From Lachancea thermotolerans CBS 6340 (lineage: Eukaryota; Ascomycota; Saccharomycetes; Saccharomycetales; Saccharomycetaceae), in assembly GCF_000142805.1 (NCBI RefSeq), contig NC_013080.1:1116001-1180000 (forward strand): 64,000 bases of DNA, in the 5' to 3' direction. The notes beneath the pieces were generated by a model. It ran no database searches. It was not told the DNA's origin and saw only the letters and a list, made by a program, of their open reading frames with translations. The translations under genes were made by a program, and so were the position numbers. The stretch's first letter is position 1; each line of letters begins with the position of its first letter. Positions 1 to 8,486 of this stretch are shown here, piece by piece.

Positions 1-540
1 GGTGCTTGGCGACAGCGCGCGCGGCGGCAGCGTGTCGCAGCGTGCCTGGCGCACGGACAAGGCTGGGTTCGGATCGCGTGTCGCGGCGTGACGTCCAGTC
101 GGCTTCCTCGCATGGGGACATGCGCCGGCCAGCGTGTTGTTGTGGCAGGAGTACTCGGAATGGTGATAGCGCTTGTGTTTTCGGCGCCATCACGCGCCGT
201 TCTGCGCAGCCCGTTTGCTCGGGACGTTGAAATCATTGTGTACGCATGTGACGCTTGGTCACTGGCGCGGAAGAGTGCAAAGAGCGACAGCGCGTCGTCG
301 CGCCCGCGTGGCGAGCACTGATGCAGTTCTTGCTTGCCGCGCCCGCTGTAATACACGTTTCGGCGCCGCTGTCTTATTTTTAAGACGCGCGTTTTGGCTG
401 CAGCGATGCTCGCAGCTTTCGGAGCAGAGCCGGCCAGTTTAAGTTTCACTTTCCTCTCGCCGGCGCGAGCTTAAAAGCCAGGCCCTGCGAGGCGGAATAG
501 AAAGCTGGGATTTTCTCGGAATGAACTGTCTCCTGTCTCC
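1..540. other. GC-rich intergenic leader upstream of KRE9/KNH1
   Basis: No gene is supported here. Several open frames run through it, but they overlap each other on different frames, are Arg/Ala/Cys-rich as expected from random GC-rich DNA, and resemble no family I know. It ends just before the signal-peptide gene and so probably holds that gene's promoter. A TATA-like or clear activator motif was not identified. Confidence 0.6.
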
Positions 541-1332
541 ATGCGTCCTTTCTTCGTTCTCCTCGTTCTCTGGCGGCTGACCGTTGCGGACCTTTCTGTT
601 TCTCGGCCTTCCGCAGGCGCGAAGTTCTCAGGCAGCTCGGGCGCCGCGTCAGTTGAGGTGGAGTGGATCGAGGCCGGCGGTGCTCCGGCGCTGTCGTCTG
701 TCTCCGAGTTTACGTTTGTTCTCTGCTCGGGTCCCAACTCCGACATACAGGCCGTCACCAAGATCTCAACCGTGCAGGCCTCCAGCGTGGCCGCGGGCAA
801 GCACAAACTCTCGATAGACCGCGCGTTGGTCTCCAACGGCATGTACTTTGTCCAAGTGGTGGCGGTCTCTCCGGAGTACGTCACAATTCACTATTCCAAT
901 AGGTTTACGCTGGAGGGCATGCAAGGCCGGAACCGAGCGCTCTCGGTCACCGACTCCAGGCCCCCTGCCGCAGAGATCATAAGGGTCGGAGGCGAAAATC
1001 CACCACCGCCAATCAACTCGGCGTCCTTTTCAATCACCTATGTTTCGCAGACGGGCTCCTGGCGTTTCGCGCCCATGCAATCCCAGCCGCGCGCGACTAT
1101 CACCGCCACAACCTGGACTCGGCAACACCCGACCAGCGCGTGCACTTATTTCGCTAGCGACCCGCCACAGCCTAAATGGTATACTACTGTCACGCCCGGC
1201 TGGGACTACACCCTCCAAATTCGGTATAACGACGCTCACCCGGCACCACATCCAGAGAACAACGGCGGCTGGTACAACGCGGAAAATAGAAAAACACTAA
1301 GCGCGAGGAAAATAAATCACCCCTTGGGGTGA
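541..1332 (+). CDS. KNH1: Kre9/Knh1 family cell-wall beta-1,6-glucan protein
   Basis: This is a secreted O-glycosylated protein needed for cell-wall beta-1,6-glucan assembly. The 263-residue length fits the family (about 270). Residues 1-16 form a signal peptide that probably ends at VA-DL. The body carries the Kre9 pattern: VEVEWIEAGGAPALS, FTFVLCSGPN, YTIHYSNRF-like, then SQTGSWRFAPMQSQP and TATTWTRQHPTSA. The C terminus NGGWYNAENRK plus LSARKIN is the diagnostic family ending. S. cerevisiae has two paralogues, KRE9 (YJL174W) and KNH1 (YDL049C). Synteny with LHP1 (YDL051W) favours the KNH1 locus, but a single gene here may do both jobs. It converges on LHP1. The 541 ATG is chosen because it opens the signal peptide. 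Confidence 0.93.
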   Translation: MRPFFVLLVLWRLTVADLSVSRPSAGAKFSGSSGAASVEVEWIEAGGAPALSSVSEFTFVLCSGPNSDIQAVTKISTVQASSVAAGKHKLSIDRALVSNGMYFVQVVAVSPEYVTIHYSNRFTLEGMQGRNRALSVTDSRPPAAEIIRVGGENPPPPINSASFSITYVSQTGSWRFAPMQSQPRATITATTWTRQHPTSACTYFASDPPQPKWYTTVTPGWDYTLQIRYNDAHPAPHPENNGGWYNAENRKTLSARKINHPLG

Positions 1333-1479
1333 GCGCGGCGCGCTGGCTCTCAAGCCCGAGCGCTAAAAAGGTGAACCAAAAATGCAGTGTACAAGTCTTT
1401 TTTTTCTTGATTATATAGCGATTGATAATAACAAGTGTGCGGGGAACTCAATGGGAAGAACCCCAAACAACCCCATTCC

Positions 1480-2310
1480 TTATTCGACTGCGGACTCCGA
1501 CGCTTCCTTTGCTGCAGCTTCTTTAGAAGCTTCACCTGCAGCCTCAGAAGCTCCCTCAGATGCATCCTTGGCACCGTCCTTCTCTTCAGACTTCTTCAAC
1601 TTTGGCATGTTCTTTCTGTGACCGGTGAAAGAGCGCGAGCGCTGGCCAGAGCCACTGAAGTTCTTGCTGCGTGTAGCTTCGCGCTGCTGGTCGTACTGCT
1701 TCTTGGTGACAGCATCCAACTTGCGGCCTTGGAAAGAGAGGGTCTCCTTGCCGGGTCCGTAAGTTTCTATAAAGTCGTTCGCATCTTTTTCCTGCGCGAA
1801 CTCAACGATGACGGTACCGTTGAAGTTTTTGCGGTGGTCCTTCTTCAAACGCACCTGGCTGACGGGACCAAGACTGTTGAAGAACTTCTCAATCTCTTCT
1901 TGAAGCTCGGTCTTCTCCTGTTTGTTCTCGTAGTCGAAGTTCATCACAGCGACAGTTCTCTTGCCTCTCTCGCGTCTGGCGTCGCTTTGAAGGTCTAGTG
2001 GAACGCGTCTCTTGACGTTTTCTCCATCCTCGCTGACCTCCAAAATCTCAGAACTGCGCAGAGTCTCGACAACCTTCTCCACAGGGCGGAACTTCTTCAT
2101 TCTGTTGAAAGTCGCTATCGTTGAAATGGGAACCCACCCCTCATTCTTGTCCGCGGTCGCACGCAGAAACTTGTCGTAAGGGAAATTGAACTCAGAAAAG
2201 TAGAACTCCACCTGTTTCAGACATTGTTTCTCGACTTCTGGGGTGAACTCCACTGGAACGTAAGATCCGCGTCTTGGAGCACTTTCTTCAGTCGCATTGG
2301 CTCCACTCAT
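1480..2310 (-). CDS. LHP1: La protein homologue, RNA polymerase III transcript chaperone
   Basis: La binds the 3' oligo-U of new Pol III transcripts, protects pre-tRNA ends and assists folding in the nucleus. The 276-residue protein has the La motif at about residues 20-105 ([43 protein letters not shown]) and an RRM at about 120-215 ([20 protein letters not shown]). A basic segment around [10 protein letters not shown] then leads to a Lys/Glu/Ala-rich tail. The ATG at 2310 gives the family's usual N terminus. The frame is open 24 codons further upstream, but without a better start. The tail is richer in Ala and Glu than that of S. cerevisiae. Matches YDL051W in sequence and position. Confidence 0.96.
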   Translation of the reverse strand: MSGANATEESAPRRGSYVPVEFTPEVEKQCLKQVEFYFSEFNFPYDKFLRATADKNEGWVPISTIATFNRMKKFRPVEKVVETLRSSEILEVSEDGENVKRRVPLDLQSDARRERGKRTVAVMNFDYENKQEKTELQEEIEKFFNSLGPVSQVRLKKDHRKNFNGTVIVEFAQEKDANDFIETYGPGKETLSFQGRKLDAVTKKQYDQQREATRSKNFSGSGQRSRSFTGHRKNMPKLKKSEEKDGAKDASEGASEAAGEASKEAAAKEASESAVE

Positions 2311-2517
2311 GATGAAAAAACTGGGATTGTTTTGAAGTCCAAAGAAGGGTACGAAGGCCTGACCAGGGTGCTGATTAGGCAAACGCTATAATGCTTCTAA
2401 AAGCAGAACTCCTAGACGCGTTTGTCCTGTGATGAGTTACTGGAAAACTTTTCTGTGAGTCCCTCATCCATGCTGGAGATGATCGTTCGTTATACGTGAT
2501 CTGGAATATAAGCGCCG

Positions 2518-3314
2518 TCAGGGCATTGAGTTTTTGGTGTAGACAACCCTCGCCGTTGATGCGTTATCCCGCTGTAGCACGCAGTCCATATTTTTGACGT
2601 AAGACATCGGAAGCCGTGTGGGTATATCGTACGATTTATTCGTCGCAAAGGACTGCTCCACTCCATTATAGAAGTCCAGCCCAAATCCTACTGTCATTAC
2701 CGAACAACCGTACCGAGAACGCAGCATGCGTAAAATCTTGAAAAGGAGCTCATAGGAAGCATTATCATGGGTATAATAAGAGATGTTGTCTATGACAATG
2801 CTAGCAAGCTGAAATTGCAGGGGGGCTGCTTGCTTGCACCTGGAGAGGGCCTCCTGCGGGTTGTCATTGAGCTGGGCTAGGAAATTTATCAACGACTCAA
2901 AATGCAGCAACGATGCGGAGTTCATATATGCTACACTTTTCTCCTCATGCGAGTACTCCGTAGCGAATTCGCGCCAACAAGAGGCAATGTCTATCATCAG
3001 TACGAAGGTTTGATTGGGCAGCTCATCGATAAGCCTGTGCACCACGCTTGACTTGATTTTTGTCATTTGGAATCCGTGTTCTATCAAATGCAGGTAGCCC
3101 ACAGGCCCCACATGAGCCCCGTCGTCTCCCTCTTTCGATTCTTCGACTATGTTTCCAAACCTGTCCTTACGAAGCCATTCGATATGTAGCGCAGTGGGTT
3201 TGTAGAACTGAAGTTCGTGTTAGTATGCCTAAATCAAATTGCAAATGTTAATGTGGAACACAAGCAGCATACCGTGGACAAGGGGTATACTCTACAGTGA
3301 GCTAAAATGTTCAT
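2518..3314 (-). CDS. PSY3: Psy3, Shu complex Rad51-paralogue-like subunit (two exons)
   Basis: Psy3 works with Csm2, Shu1 and Shu2 to help Rad51 load in error-free bypass of DNA damage. The long frame 2518-3207 contains the Psy3 landmarks VGYLHLIEHGF, FVLMIDIASCW, VAYMNSASLL, QFQLASIVIDNISY, YELLFKILRMLRS, LDFYNGVEQSF and TRLPMSYVKNMD, but it has no ATG at its 5' end. Upstream are TACTAAC (3219-3225) and CAG (3208-3210). At 3273-3314 an exon encodes MNILAHCRVYPLST, followed by GTATGC. Joining 3314-3273 to 3207-2518 gives 243 residues, against 242 in S. cerevisiae, and exon 1 matches its IRIYPLSN start. The gene lies beside FBP1, as YLR376C does apart from the inserted genes. Sequence and splice model are mine; splicing is untested. 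Confidence 0.9.
3208..3272 (-). other. PSY3: Spliceosomal intron in PSY3 (65 nt)
   Basis: On the minus strand the intron opens with GTATGC (3272-3267), a one-base variant of GTATGT. It holds a perfect TACTAAC branch site (3225-3219) and ends in TTCAG, with the AG 10-12 nt after the branch point. It is phase 0, between codons 14 and 15. Short branch-to-acceptor spacing is typical of this yeast clade. Without it the gene would lack an initiator ATG and the conserved first residues. Confidence 0.85.
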
Positions 3315-4533
3315 TCGCGGTATCAAAATTCATCTCAGGGACGTGAAGTTACTCGTACGGGTAGTGTTTGAAATTGTTAGCTTTTTGGCGGACAGTACTT
3401 AATTCATAGCCAGTTATATGTCGTCTGTAATGACTAGTGATTAGATCCTTGACGGTAGAAGGCGAGGTATTAGGCTTTGTAACAAATACCAAGTAACTAG
3501 ATCGTGATGTATTGCTTCTTGGGTTATATAATCCAACGGGTTACGAGGTCAAACTTTCTGGATTTGGCTCTTAAAGAGAGCTGATGAGACAGGTTAAAAA
3601 TGTTACTGACGCCCTGATCACTTTTGATAATGGCATCAGTAGAAGTTCATGTTTAGACACTATGTTGGACGGTGATTAGATTGTGCATAGAGATCGGCTC
3701 TGTAAACATGTATTATAATTGTTTTTTGCTTTTCGCGGAAACACTCTGGATAATCTTAAAATGATTAATTTCAGTTGAATATATTGAAGAAGTTAAAAAG
3801 AGTTGGTTTTGATGTCTGCACTATTCGCCTTCCGGCGAATTAGTTTCGATACGCTTCCCGAATTTCTAGGGCGCAATATCTCTTTGGTCTCTTTCATGGA
3901 AACCTTCAGTTAACTTTGTTTAACTGTCGTGGTTGTGGAGAAATGGCGTCGCTGACAATAGCGAAGACAAACCGCTTAACTTGGACTTCGTGGACGATAC
4001 AGCCTCATTTAATTGTAATGAAGAAATGTGAACGCTGAAATGAGTGACTGGGGGTTTTTAGTTGAGTTCATATTGATTTGATAGAATCAAGCCCAAGTGC
4101 GTCGGGCACTTCAAGCAGAATTGAAGATACTCTCCAGACCTCGAGGCGATGCCGAGCGCTCTCTAAAAGGATATGGGCCAAGTCATTATGGAAACTCAAT
4201 TCAAGCGCTGTCTCGGCAATACAGTGGAAGGGGAGTTTCCAAGTTTGGGCCATGCACAGAAACTGTATATTAAACATCACAGATCTTGAACCGCGGCTTC
4301 AGAATGTTAAACCGCCAGCAGTTTAGAGTTCAGAGGGGATTGTAATTATTGACTGCCGGAAGGACGATGAAACGCAGTGAATGAACGTTGGCACAACCAT
4401 ACCAGCTTCACTACTGAGCAGCGGCTGATGCGGCTGTTAGGTCGGTCTAATTGACACTTACGGCAATGAAGTTCCCGAGGAATGTTCAGCATATGTATGG
4501 AAGCTATATTTATTTCGAAACCCGCGAAAAGAA
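3315..4533. other. Gene-poor interval of 1.2 kb between PSY3 and the aldo/keto reductase
   Basis: I find no credible gene, tRNA or element. Open frames are short and out of step with the codon preferences of neighbours. One compact inverted repeat is present (3823-3829 ATTCGCC, loop TTCC, 3834-3840 GGCGAAT). The stretch next to 3314 must contain the PSY3 promoter and the stretch next to 4534 the 3' end of the reductase gene. Confidence 0.5.
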
Positions 4534-5550
4534 TCAGGTCTCAAACTCGTATCTATCGCCAGCAGTTTTGAAGGTTTTCAGGAACCCATCGATCTTGGCA
4601 AGCTCTTCCTGCGTCAGGTCATATGAAGTGAAGTTCTGCTCCACGCGCTTGGCCGAAGATGCGCCTGGGATAGGAACAAATTTAGTTCCAAGGTACTTAG
4701 AGTTAAAGGACCGAATCCAGGCAAGTGCTAAGCTTGGAAGAGTGAGCCCGTCGCTGCGCTTGCTGACAATTTCCTTTTGCAAGAAATCAACCAATTTCAG
4801 GTTGTGTTTGAGTGCCTCGCCTTTGAACTTCTTGAGCATTGATTTGAAGTCTCCTGCTTTCAAATCCTCGGGGCTGGTAATAGCGCCCGTCAAGAGGCCA
4901 CGACAGAGGGGTGAGTAACACACAATTGGGATTCCTAGTTCATTGCAGGCGTCCACAATGCCGTTTGTCAGAATTTCTGGGTGGTATAAGCTGAACTCAA
5001 CTTCCACGCAGCATATATACTCACCATACTTCGCGTGAATTGCTCTTATCTGCTCAGCGTTGACTTCGCTGAGGGACAGGCCCCCCAATGAGCCCTTCTT
5101 GATGTATTCCACGAGAGTTTCAAAAGTCTCGTCTGGGTATACGTTGTCTCCAAAGAGCTTTTCGTCAAGCCTAGCGGGCTGGAAGATGTCAAAAGGCCCT
5201 CCGAAGGCCTTCATGCTATTTTCGATGGACTGCGTAACGAACGCACGGTCGCCATGAGGCACCAAAGCCTTGTTATCCACGCAGCCCTTGCAGGTCACCA
5301 CTGTTTGCTCACGCAATCCTGGATGCGCTTCGAAGTACGAGCGCGCCAGCTTCAAGTTGGAGTAATCTGGCCCATAGAACTCACCTACGTTAAAAATCAC
5401 AGGCTTCTGGGGTGTGAGCTCCACAACCTTATTTAGCGCGGCGAATGCTTGCTCTTTAGGAGCAACGCCACCTGCCCATGTTAGACCCATCAACCCATAT
5501 CCGTGGGCTGCGTCAAGATGAGCTTGCTTGAGTTCTTTAGGGGAAAGCAT
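4534..5550 (-). CDS. Aldo/keto reductase, YPR127W-like (pyridoxal/pyridoxine dehydrogenase type)
   Basis: A TIM-barrel NADPH-dependent oxidoreductase, related to S. cerevisiae YPR127W and the S. pombe pyridoxal reductase family, so vitamin B6 interconversion is the best guess. Visible family patterns are HGYGLMGLTWAGG, FNVGEFYGPDY (catalytic Tyr), VVTCKGCVDN (catalytic Lys), GGLSLSEVNAEQIRAIH, YSPLCRGLLTG and KFVPIPGASSAKRVEQNF. From the ATG at 5550 it has 338 residues, against 345 in YPR127W. The frame extends a little further upstream, but only with a non-ATG codon. It does not belong to the YDL or YLR syntenic blocks and looks inserted relative to S. cerevisiae. It is divergently transcribed from SLC1. 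Confidence 0.9.
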   Translation of the reverse strand: MLSPKELKQAHLDAAHGYGLMGLTWAGGVAPKEQAFAALNKVVELTPQKPVIFNVGEFYGPDYSNLKLARSYFEAHPGLREQTVVTCKGCVDNKALVPHGDRAFVTQSIENSMKAFGGPFDIFQPARLDEKLFGDNVYPDETFETLVEYIKKGSLGGLSLSEVNAEQIRAIHAKYGEYICCVEVEFSLYHPEILTNGIVDACNELGIPIVCYSPLCRGLLTGAITSPEDLKAGDFKSMLKKFKGEALKHNLKLVDFLQKEIVSKRSDGLTLPSLALAWIRSFNSKYLGTKFVPIPGASSAKRVEQNFTSYDLTQEELAKIDGFLKTFKTAGDRYEFET

Positions 5551-6241
5551 GTTATAAGCTGAAAGACGTAGAAAAGCGGTTTTGAATTGACTTTTCGAGT
5601 TGTCGATGTTGAACTTCACGAGTAAGCCTATCGATGTGTTTCAAGTTCCCAATGAGCCCAGGTAATCTGTTATTCACTGGGTCTTTATATCTTGAATTGC
5701 TTGCCCCTTTTCGCTTGGTTGTCCGTCTACCACCCGCTTGGCTATTATTATGAAAGCATAGCTGATGCCTTGGCCTTGAAAAAAGTTACGTAACCGGTCT
5801 CGTGTACCACCTTGAAGCGAACCTGTCTGTGAGCAGAAAGGCAAAATCCAAGTTTTCGCCGGCCCAAACGCGGCCAGTGCGCGGGCCTAAGACGCAGCTC
5901 TGGAGAAGTCCGGGAGAAAGTCACGTGACGATAAAGGCTGCTTCATTATCACATGACCGAAGGCTCTGTTCAGTCACATGACTATTTCAGTTTGTGCTCC
6001 GATGTCCTTTCGTACGCACAGTCACGATTCTCTGGGTCACCAATCACGAACCTCGTATGCTTTCCCTCGACCCAACAATTCTACAGTGTTTCGATTCCGG
6101 GAAAGTTGGTCCTTGTGGAAGAAAGTTCAACCTTGCGGAAGAACACTCTCCATCAAGTTTGCAGCGCCCGCAAGGATCAACAAGCCACTTGAAGCTCCAA
6201 AAAGGTAACGAATCGCGCCTATTTTCCTGTTTAAAACTGAC
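5551..6241. promoter_or_regulatory. Divergent promoter (aldo/keto reductase and SLC1) with three TCACRTGA boxes
   Basis: Three copies of the E-box octamer lie within 61 bp: TCACGTGA at 5921-5928, TCACATGA at 5949-5956 and TCACATGA at 5974-5981. CACGTG is the Cbf1/Tye7 core and CACATG-type boxes are read by Ino2/Ino4 at phospholipid genes. SLC1 makes phosphatidic acid, so inositol-type control is plausible but inferred. No gene is seen in the interval. Confidence 0.5.
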
Positions 6242-7342
6242 ATGGGGTTCTGGGCTAAGTTTGTGTACTACAGCAGAAGCGTGCTCGGCGTCACTCTGCT
6301 GAGCACCTGTGCACTGTATGGTGTGGTGGCCTCTATCGTGCTTTCGTGTATCGGGAAGAGGCATCTTGCGCAGTGGACCACCGCCCGTTCCTTTTACTAT
6401 GTGATGGGAACATTTCTGGGCATTGAAGTCGAGGTGATCAACGAGGAAAACCTGAAGAAGTTGCCAGCGATTCTGGTGGCTAACCACCAGTCTGCCCTTG
6501 ACATTTTGATGCTGGGTCGTATCTTCCCTCCCGGGTGCACCGTGACGGCCAAGAGCTCTTTGAAGTGGGTGCCCTTTTTGGGCTGGTTCATGATGCTCAG
6601 CGGCTCCTTGTTTCTGGAGAGAGGCAACCGCGAGAAAAGTGTGAGAACACTGAACAACGCGTTGGACGTGATGCGCACCAAGAAACGTGCTGTCTGGATT
6701 TTCCCAGAAGGCACGAGAAGCCACTCAACCAAGCTCGGCCTGCTTCCCTTCAAGAAGGGTGCATTCCACCTCGCCCAGCAAGGAAAGATCCCAATTGTAC
6801 CCATTGTGGTTTCTAACACCAGCACTTTGATGAACTCGAAGTATAAGGTGTTCAATCGTGGTGTGATCACCGTGAAGGTTCTGGATCCAATTCCAACAGA
6901 TGACTTGAAGAAAGAGGACGTTACGGCTTTCACTAAACGTGTGGAGGAGCTGATGCTTAAGGAAGTGGAAAACCTGGGCTACTCAGACGCCATGCTAGAC
7001 ACCAACTTGCCTCCTGAGGTCAGAAGCTCAGTTACGCAGGTCCTGACCAGCTCGACCATCACGGATTCCGAGGAGCAGGACGTGTCGACCAAAGATTCCG
7101 TCGAAGAAGCTGTCGAAGCTCTCGAGGCGGAGGATGAGGACGAAGGCGAGCCCGAGCGTAACGAAACAGCGGTCCAAAACGAGGACGTTACCGCTCAAGC
7201 CCAGGAGCCTGAAATCCAGGAGCCTGAAATCCAGGAGCCTGAAACCCAGGAGTCTGAGGCCCAGGAGCCTGAAGCTCAGGACTCTAAGGCCGACGCTAAA
7301 GATTCCAAGGCCAAGGCCAAACATTCTAAGGCCAAGAAATAG
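6242..7342 (+). CDS. SLC1: 1-acyl-sn-glycerol-3-phosphate acyltransferase
   Basis: Slc1 acylates lysophosphatidic acid to phosphatidic acid at the ER and lipid droplets. Residues 10-35 form an N-terminal membrane segment. The acyltransferase box NHQSALD is at residues 81-87 (His82, Asp87) and the second motif FPEGTRS at 154-160, followed by GAFHLAQQGKIPIVPIVVSN. The enzyme core ends near residue 265. The protein has 366 residues against about 303 in S. cerevisiae, because of an acidic tail: six tandem QEPE(I/T/A)-type pentapeptides from 15-bp DNA repeats, then an Ala/Lys-rich end (KAKAKHSKAKK). Its position next to LHP1, PBP4 and MCH1 matches YDL052C. The start ATG at 6242 is at the expected distance from the first helix. 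Confidence 0.96.
   Translation: MGFWAKFVYYSRSVLGVTLLSTCALYGVVASIVLSCIGKRHLAQWTTARSFYYVMGTFLGIEVEVINEENLKKLPAILVANHQSALDILMLGRIFPPGCTVTAKSSLKWVPFLGWFMMLSGSLFLERGNREKSVRTLNNALDVMRTKKRAVWIFPEGTRSHSTKLGLLPFKKGAFHLAQQGKIPIVPIVVSNTSTLMNSKYKVFNRGVITVKVLDPIPTDDLKKEDVTAFTKRVEELMLKEVENLGYSDAMLDTNLPPEVRSSVTQVLTSSTITDSEEQDVSTKDSVEEAVEALEAEDEDEGEPERNETAVQNEDVTAQAQEPEIQEPEIQEPETQESEAQEPEAQDSKADAKDSKAKAKHSKAKK
7202..7291 (+). repeat. SLC1: 15-bp coding minisatellite in the SLC1 tail, about six copies
   Basis: The unit CAGGAGCCTGAAATC begins at 7202 and recurs in register at 7217, 7232, 7247, 7262 and 7277, with increasing divergence towards the end. It encodes Q-E/D-P/S-E/K-x pentapeptides, mainly QEPEI. 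A multiple of three keeps the reading frame, so copy number could vary between strains without breaking the gene. Confidence 0.9.
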
Positions 7343-7439
7343 AACGCCAGCGCTTAGCTGCCATTCTGTAGCGCCTGAAAGAACAAGAATATTATTATTT
7401 TCGCATTTACATACATGAGTCGTCATTACACGTAAACAT

Positions 7440-8486
7440 TTAGTTGGCACTGCCAATGTGCTTCAAATACTTGTCAACGTCGGCGCGGCTCCCCAACCAG
7501 ATGCTTGACTTGTCGTGGATGTGCTCCGGAGTCAAGTCCAAAATACGCTCCCCTCTGTCATTAACGGCTTTTCCGCCAGCCTGCTCAACAAGGAACGCCA
7601 TGGGGAATGCCTCGTACAGCAGTCTTAGCTTACCATGCTTGTTTTTGCGGTCGCAAGGGTACGCAAATAGCCCGCCGTAGAGTAGCGTTCTGTGAACGTC
7701 AGCGACCATCGAGCCAATGTACCGGGAAGAGTATGGCTTGGAGTTCTCATCCGCAGGAGGCTTCTTCAGGCGCTGGAAAAAATCCTGGATCGGATCGTCC
7801 CAGTAAACGGAGTTTCCCTCGTTGACCGAGTAGATGGGGTGCTCGATAGGCATGCGGAGGTCTGGGTACGTGAGGATAAATTCCCCCAGGTTAGTGTCCA
7901 GAGTGAATCCATTCACACCCGAGCCGGTGGTCAGCATGAGGTGCGTCGAGGCACCATACATAGCGTAGCAAGCCGCCACCATTTCGCGGCCTCCGCGCAG
8001 CACGTCGCTGGCGCTACCGCGCGAGTCCGACGTCAGCCGAAACAGCGACACAATTGTGCCGACAGAGACTCCGGCATCGATGTTCGAAGAGCCGTCGATG
8101 GGATCGCAGCAGACCGCGTACGCAGCCGCGTTGTGGGGAAACACAATCAGCTCCTCTTGCTCCTCAGACACTAGCACGCGCACATTGCCGCTGGCGCGCA
8201 TCGCGTTCACGAAGATCTCGTCCCCGAGCACGTCCAGCTTTTTCTGCTGGTCCCCTGTGGCGTTGGACGCGCCTGCCAGCCCGATGAGGTTGACCAGCTC
8301 TGCCCGCCGGATCGTCTGCGAGATGAATTTGAACGCGAATTGCAGCGAATTCAGCAGCAGCGAGAACTCGCCCGTCGCGTTCTTTGCGCTCGCGCGCTGG
8401 CTCTCTAAAATGAACCGCGACAGCGTTATAATGTCGGTGTCAATCGACTCCGCGGAGTCGCGTCTAGGATGGACGGAGGCAGGCAT
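7440..8486 (-). CDS. FBP1: Fructose-1,6-bisphosphatase, gluconeogenic key enzyme
   Basis: Hydrolyses fructose 1,6-bisphosphate in gluconeogenesis in the cytosol. The 348 residues match the S. cerevisiae size. Metal and substrate signatures are visible: KLDVLGDEIF (83-92), LVSEEQEE (105-112) and CDPIDGSSN (127-135), then YVGSMVADVHR-like RYIGSMVADVHR and GGLFAYPCD. Two regulatory features at the N terminus are kept: Met-Pro start, which after Met removal is the Pro/N-degron read by Gid4 in glucose-induced decay, and RRDS (8-11), the PKA-type phosphorylation site. The gene is convergent with SLC1. Synteny with PSY3 corresponds to YLR377C. Confidence 0.98.
   Translation of the reverse strand: MPASVHPRRDSAESIDTDIITLSRFILESQRASAKNATGEFSLLLNSLQFAFKFISQTIRRAELVNLIGLAGASNATGDQQKKLDVLGDEIFVNAMRASGNVRVLVSEEQEELIVFPHNAAAYAVCCDPIDGSSNIDAGVSVGTIVSLFRLTSDSRGSASDVLRGGREMVAACYAMYGASTHLMLTTGSGVNGFTLDTNLGEFILTYPDLRMPIEHPIYSVNEGNSVYWDDPIQDFFQRLKKPPADENSKPYSSRYIGSMVADVHRTLLYGGLFAYPCDRKNKHGKLRLLYEAFPMAFLVEQAGGKAVNDRGERILDLTPEHIHDKSSIWLGSRADVDKYLKHIGSAN

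Noticed and set aside
6-442. Overlapping short open frames of 74-89 codons on the plus strand
   Set aside because: They occupy different frames of the same GC-rich DNA, lack homology and have skewed Arg/Ala/Cys composition, so they are chance frames.
6044-6724. 226-codon frame opposite SLC1
   Set aside because: It is the antisense shadow of the conserved acyltransferase and has no family signature.
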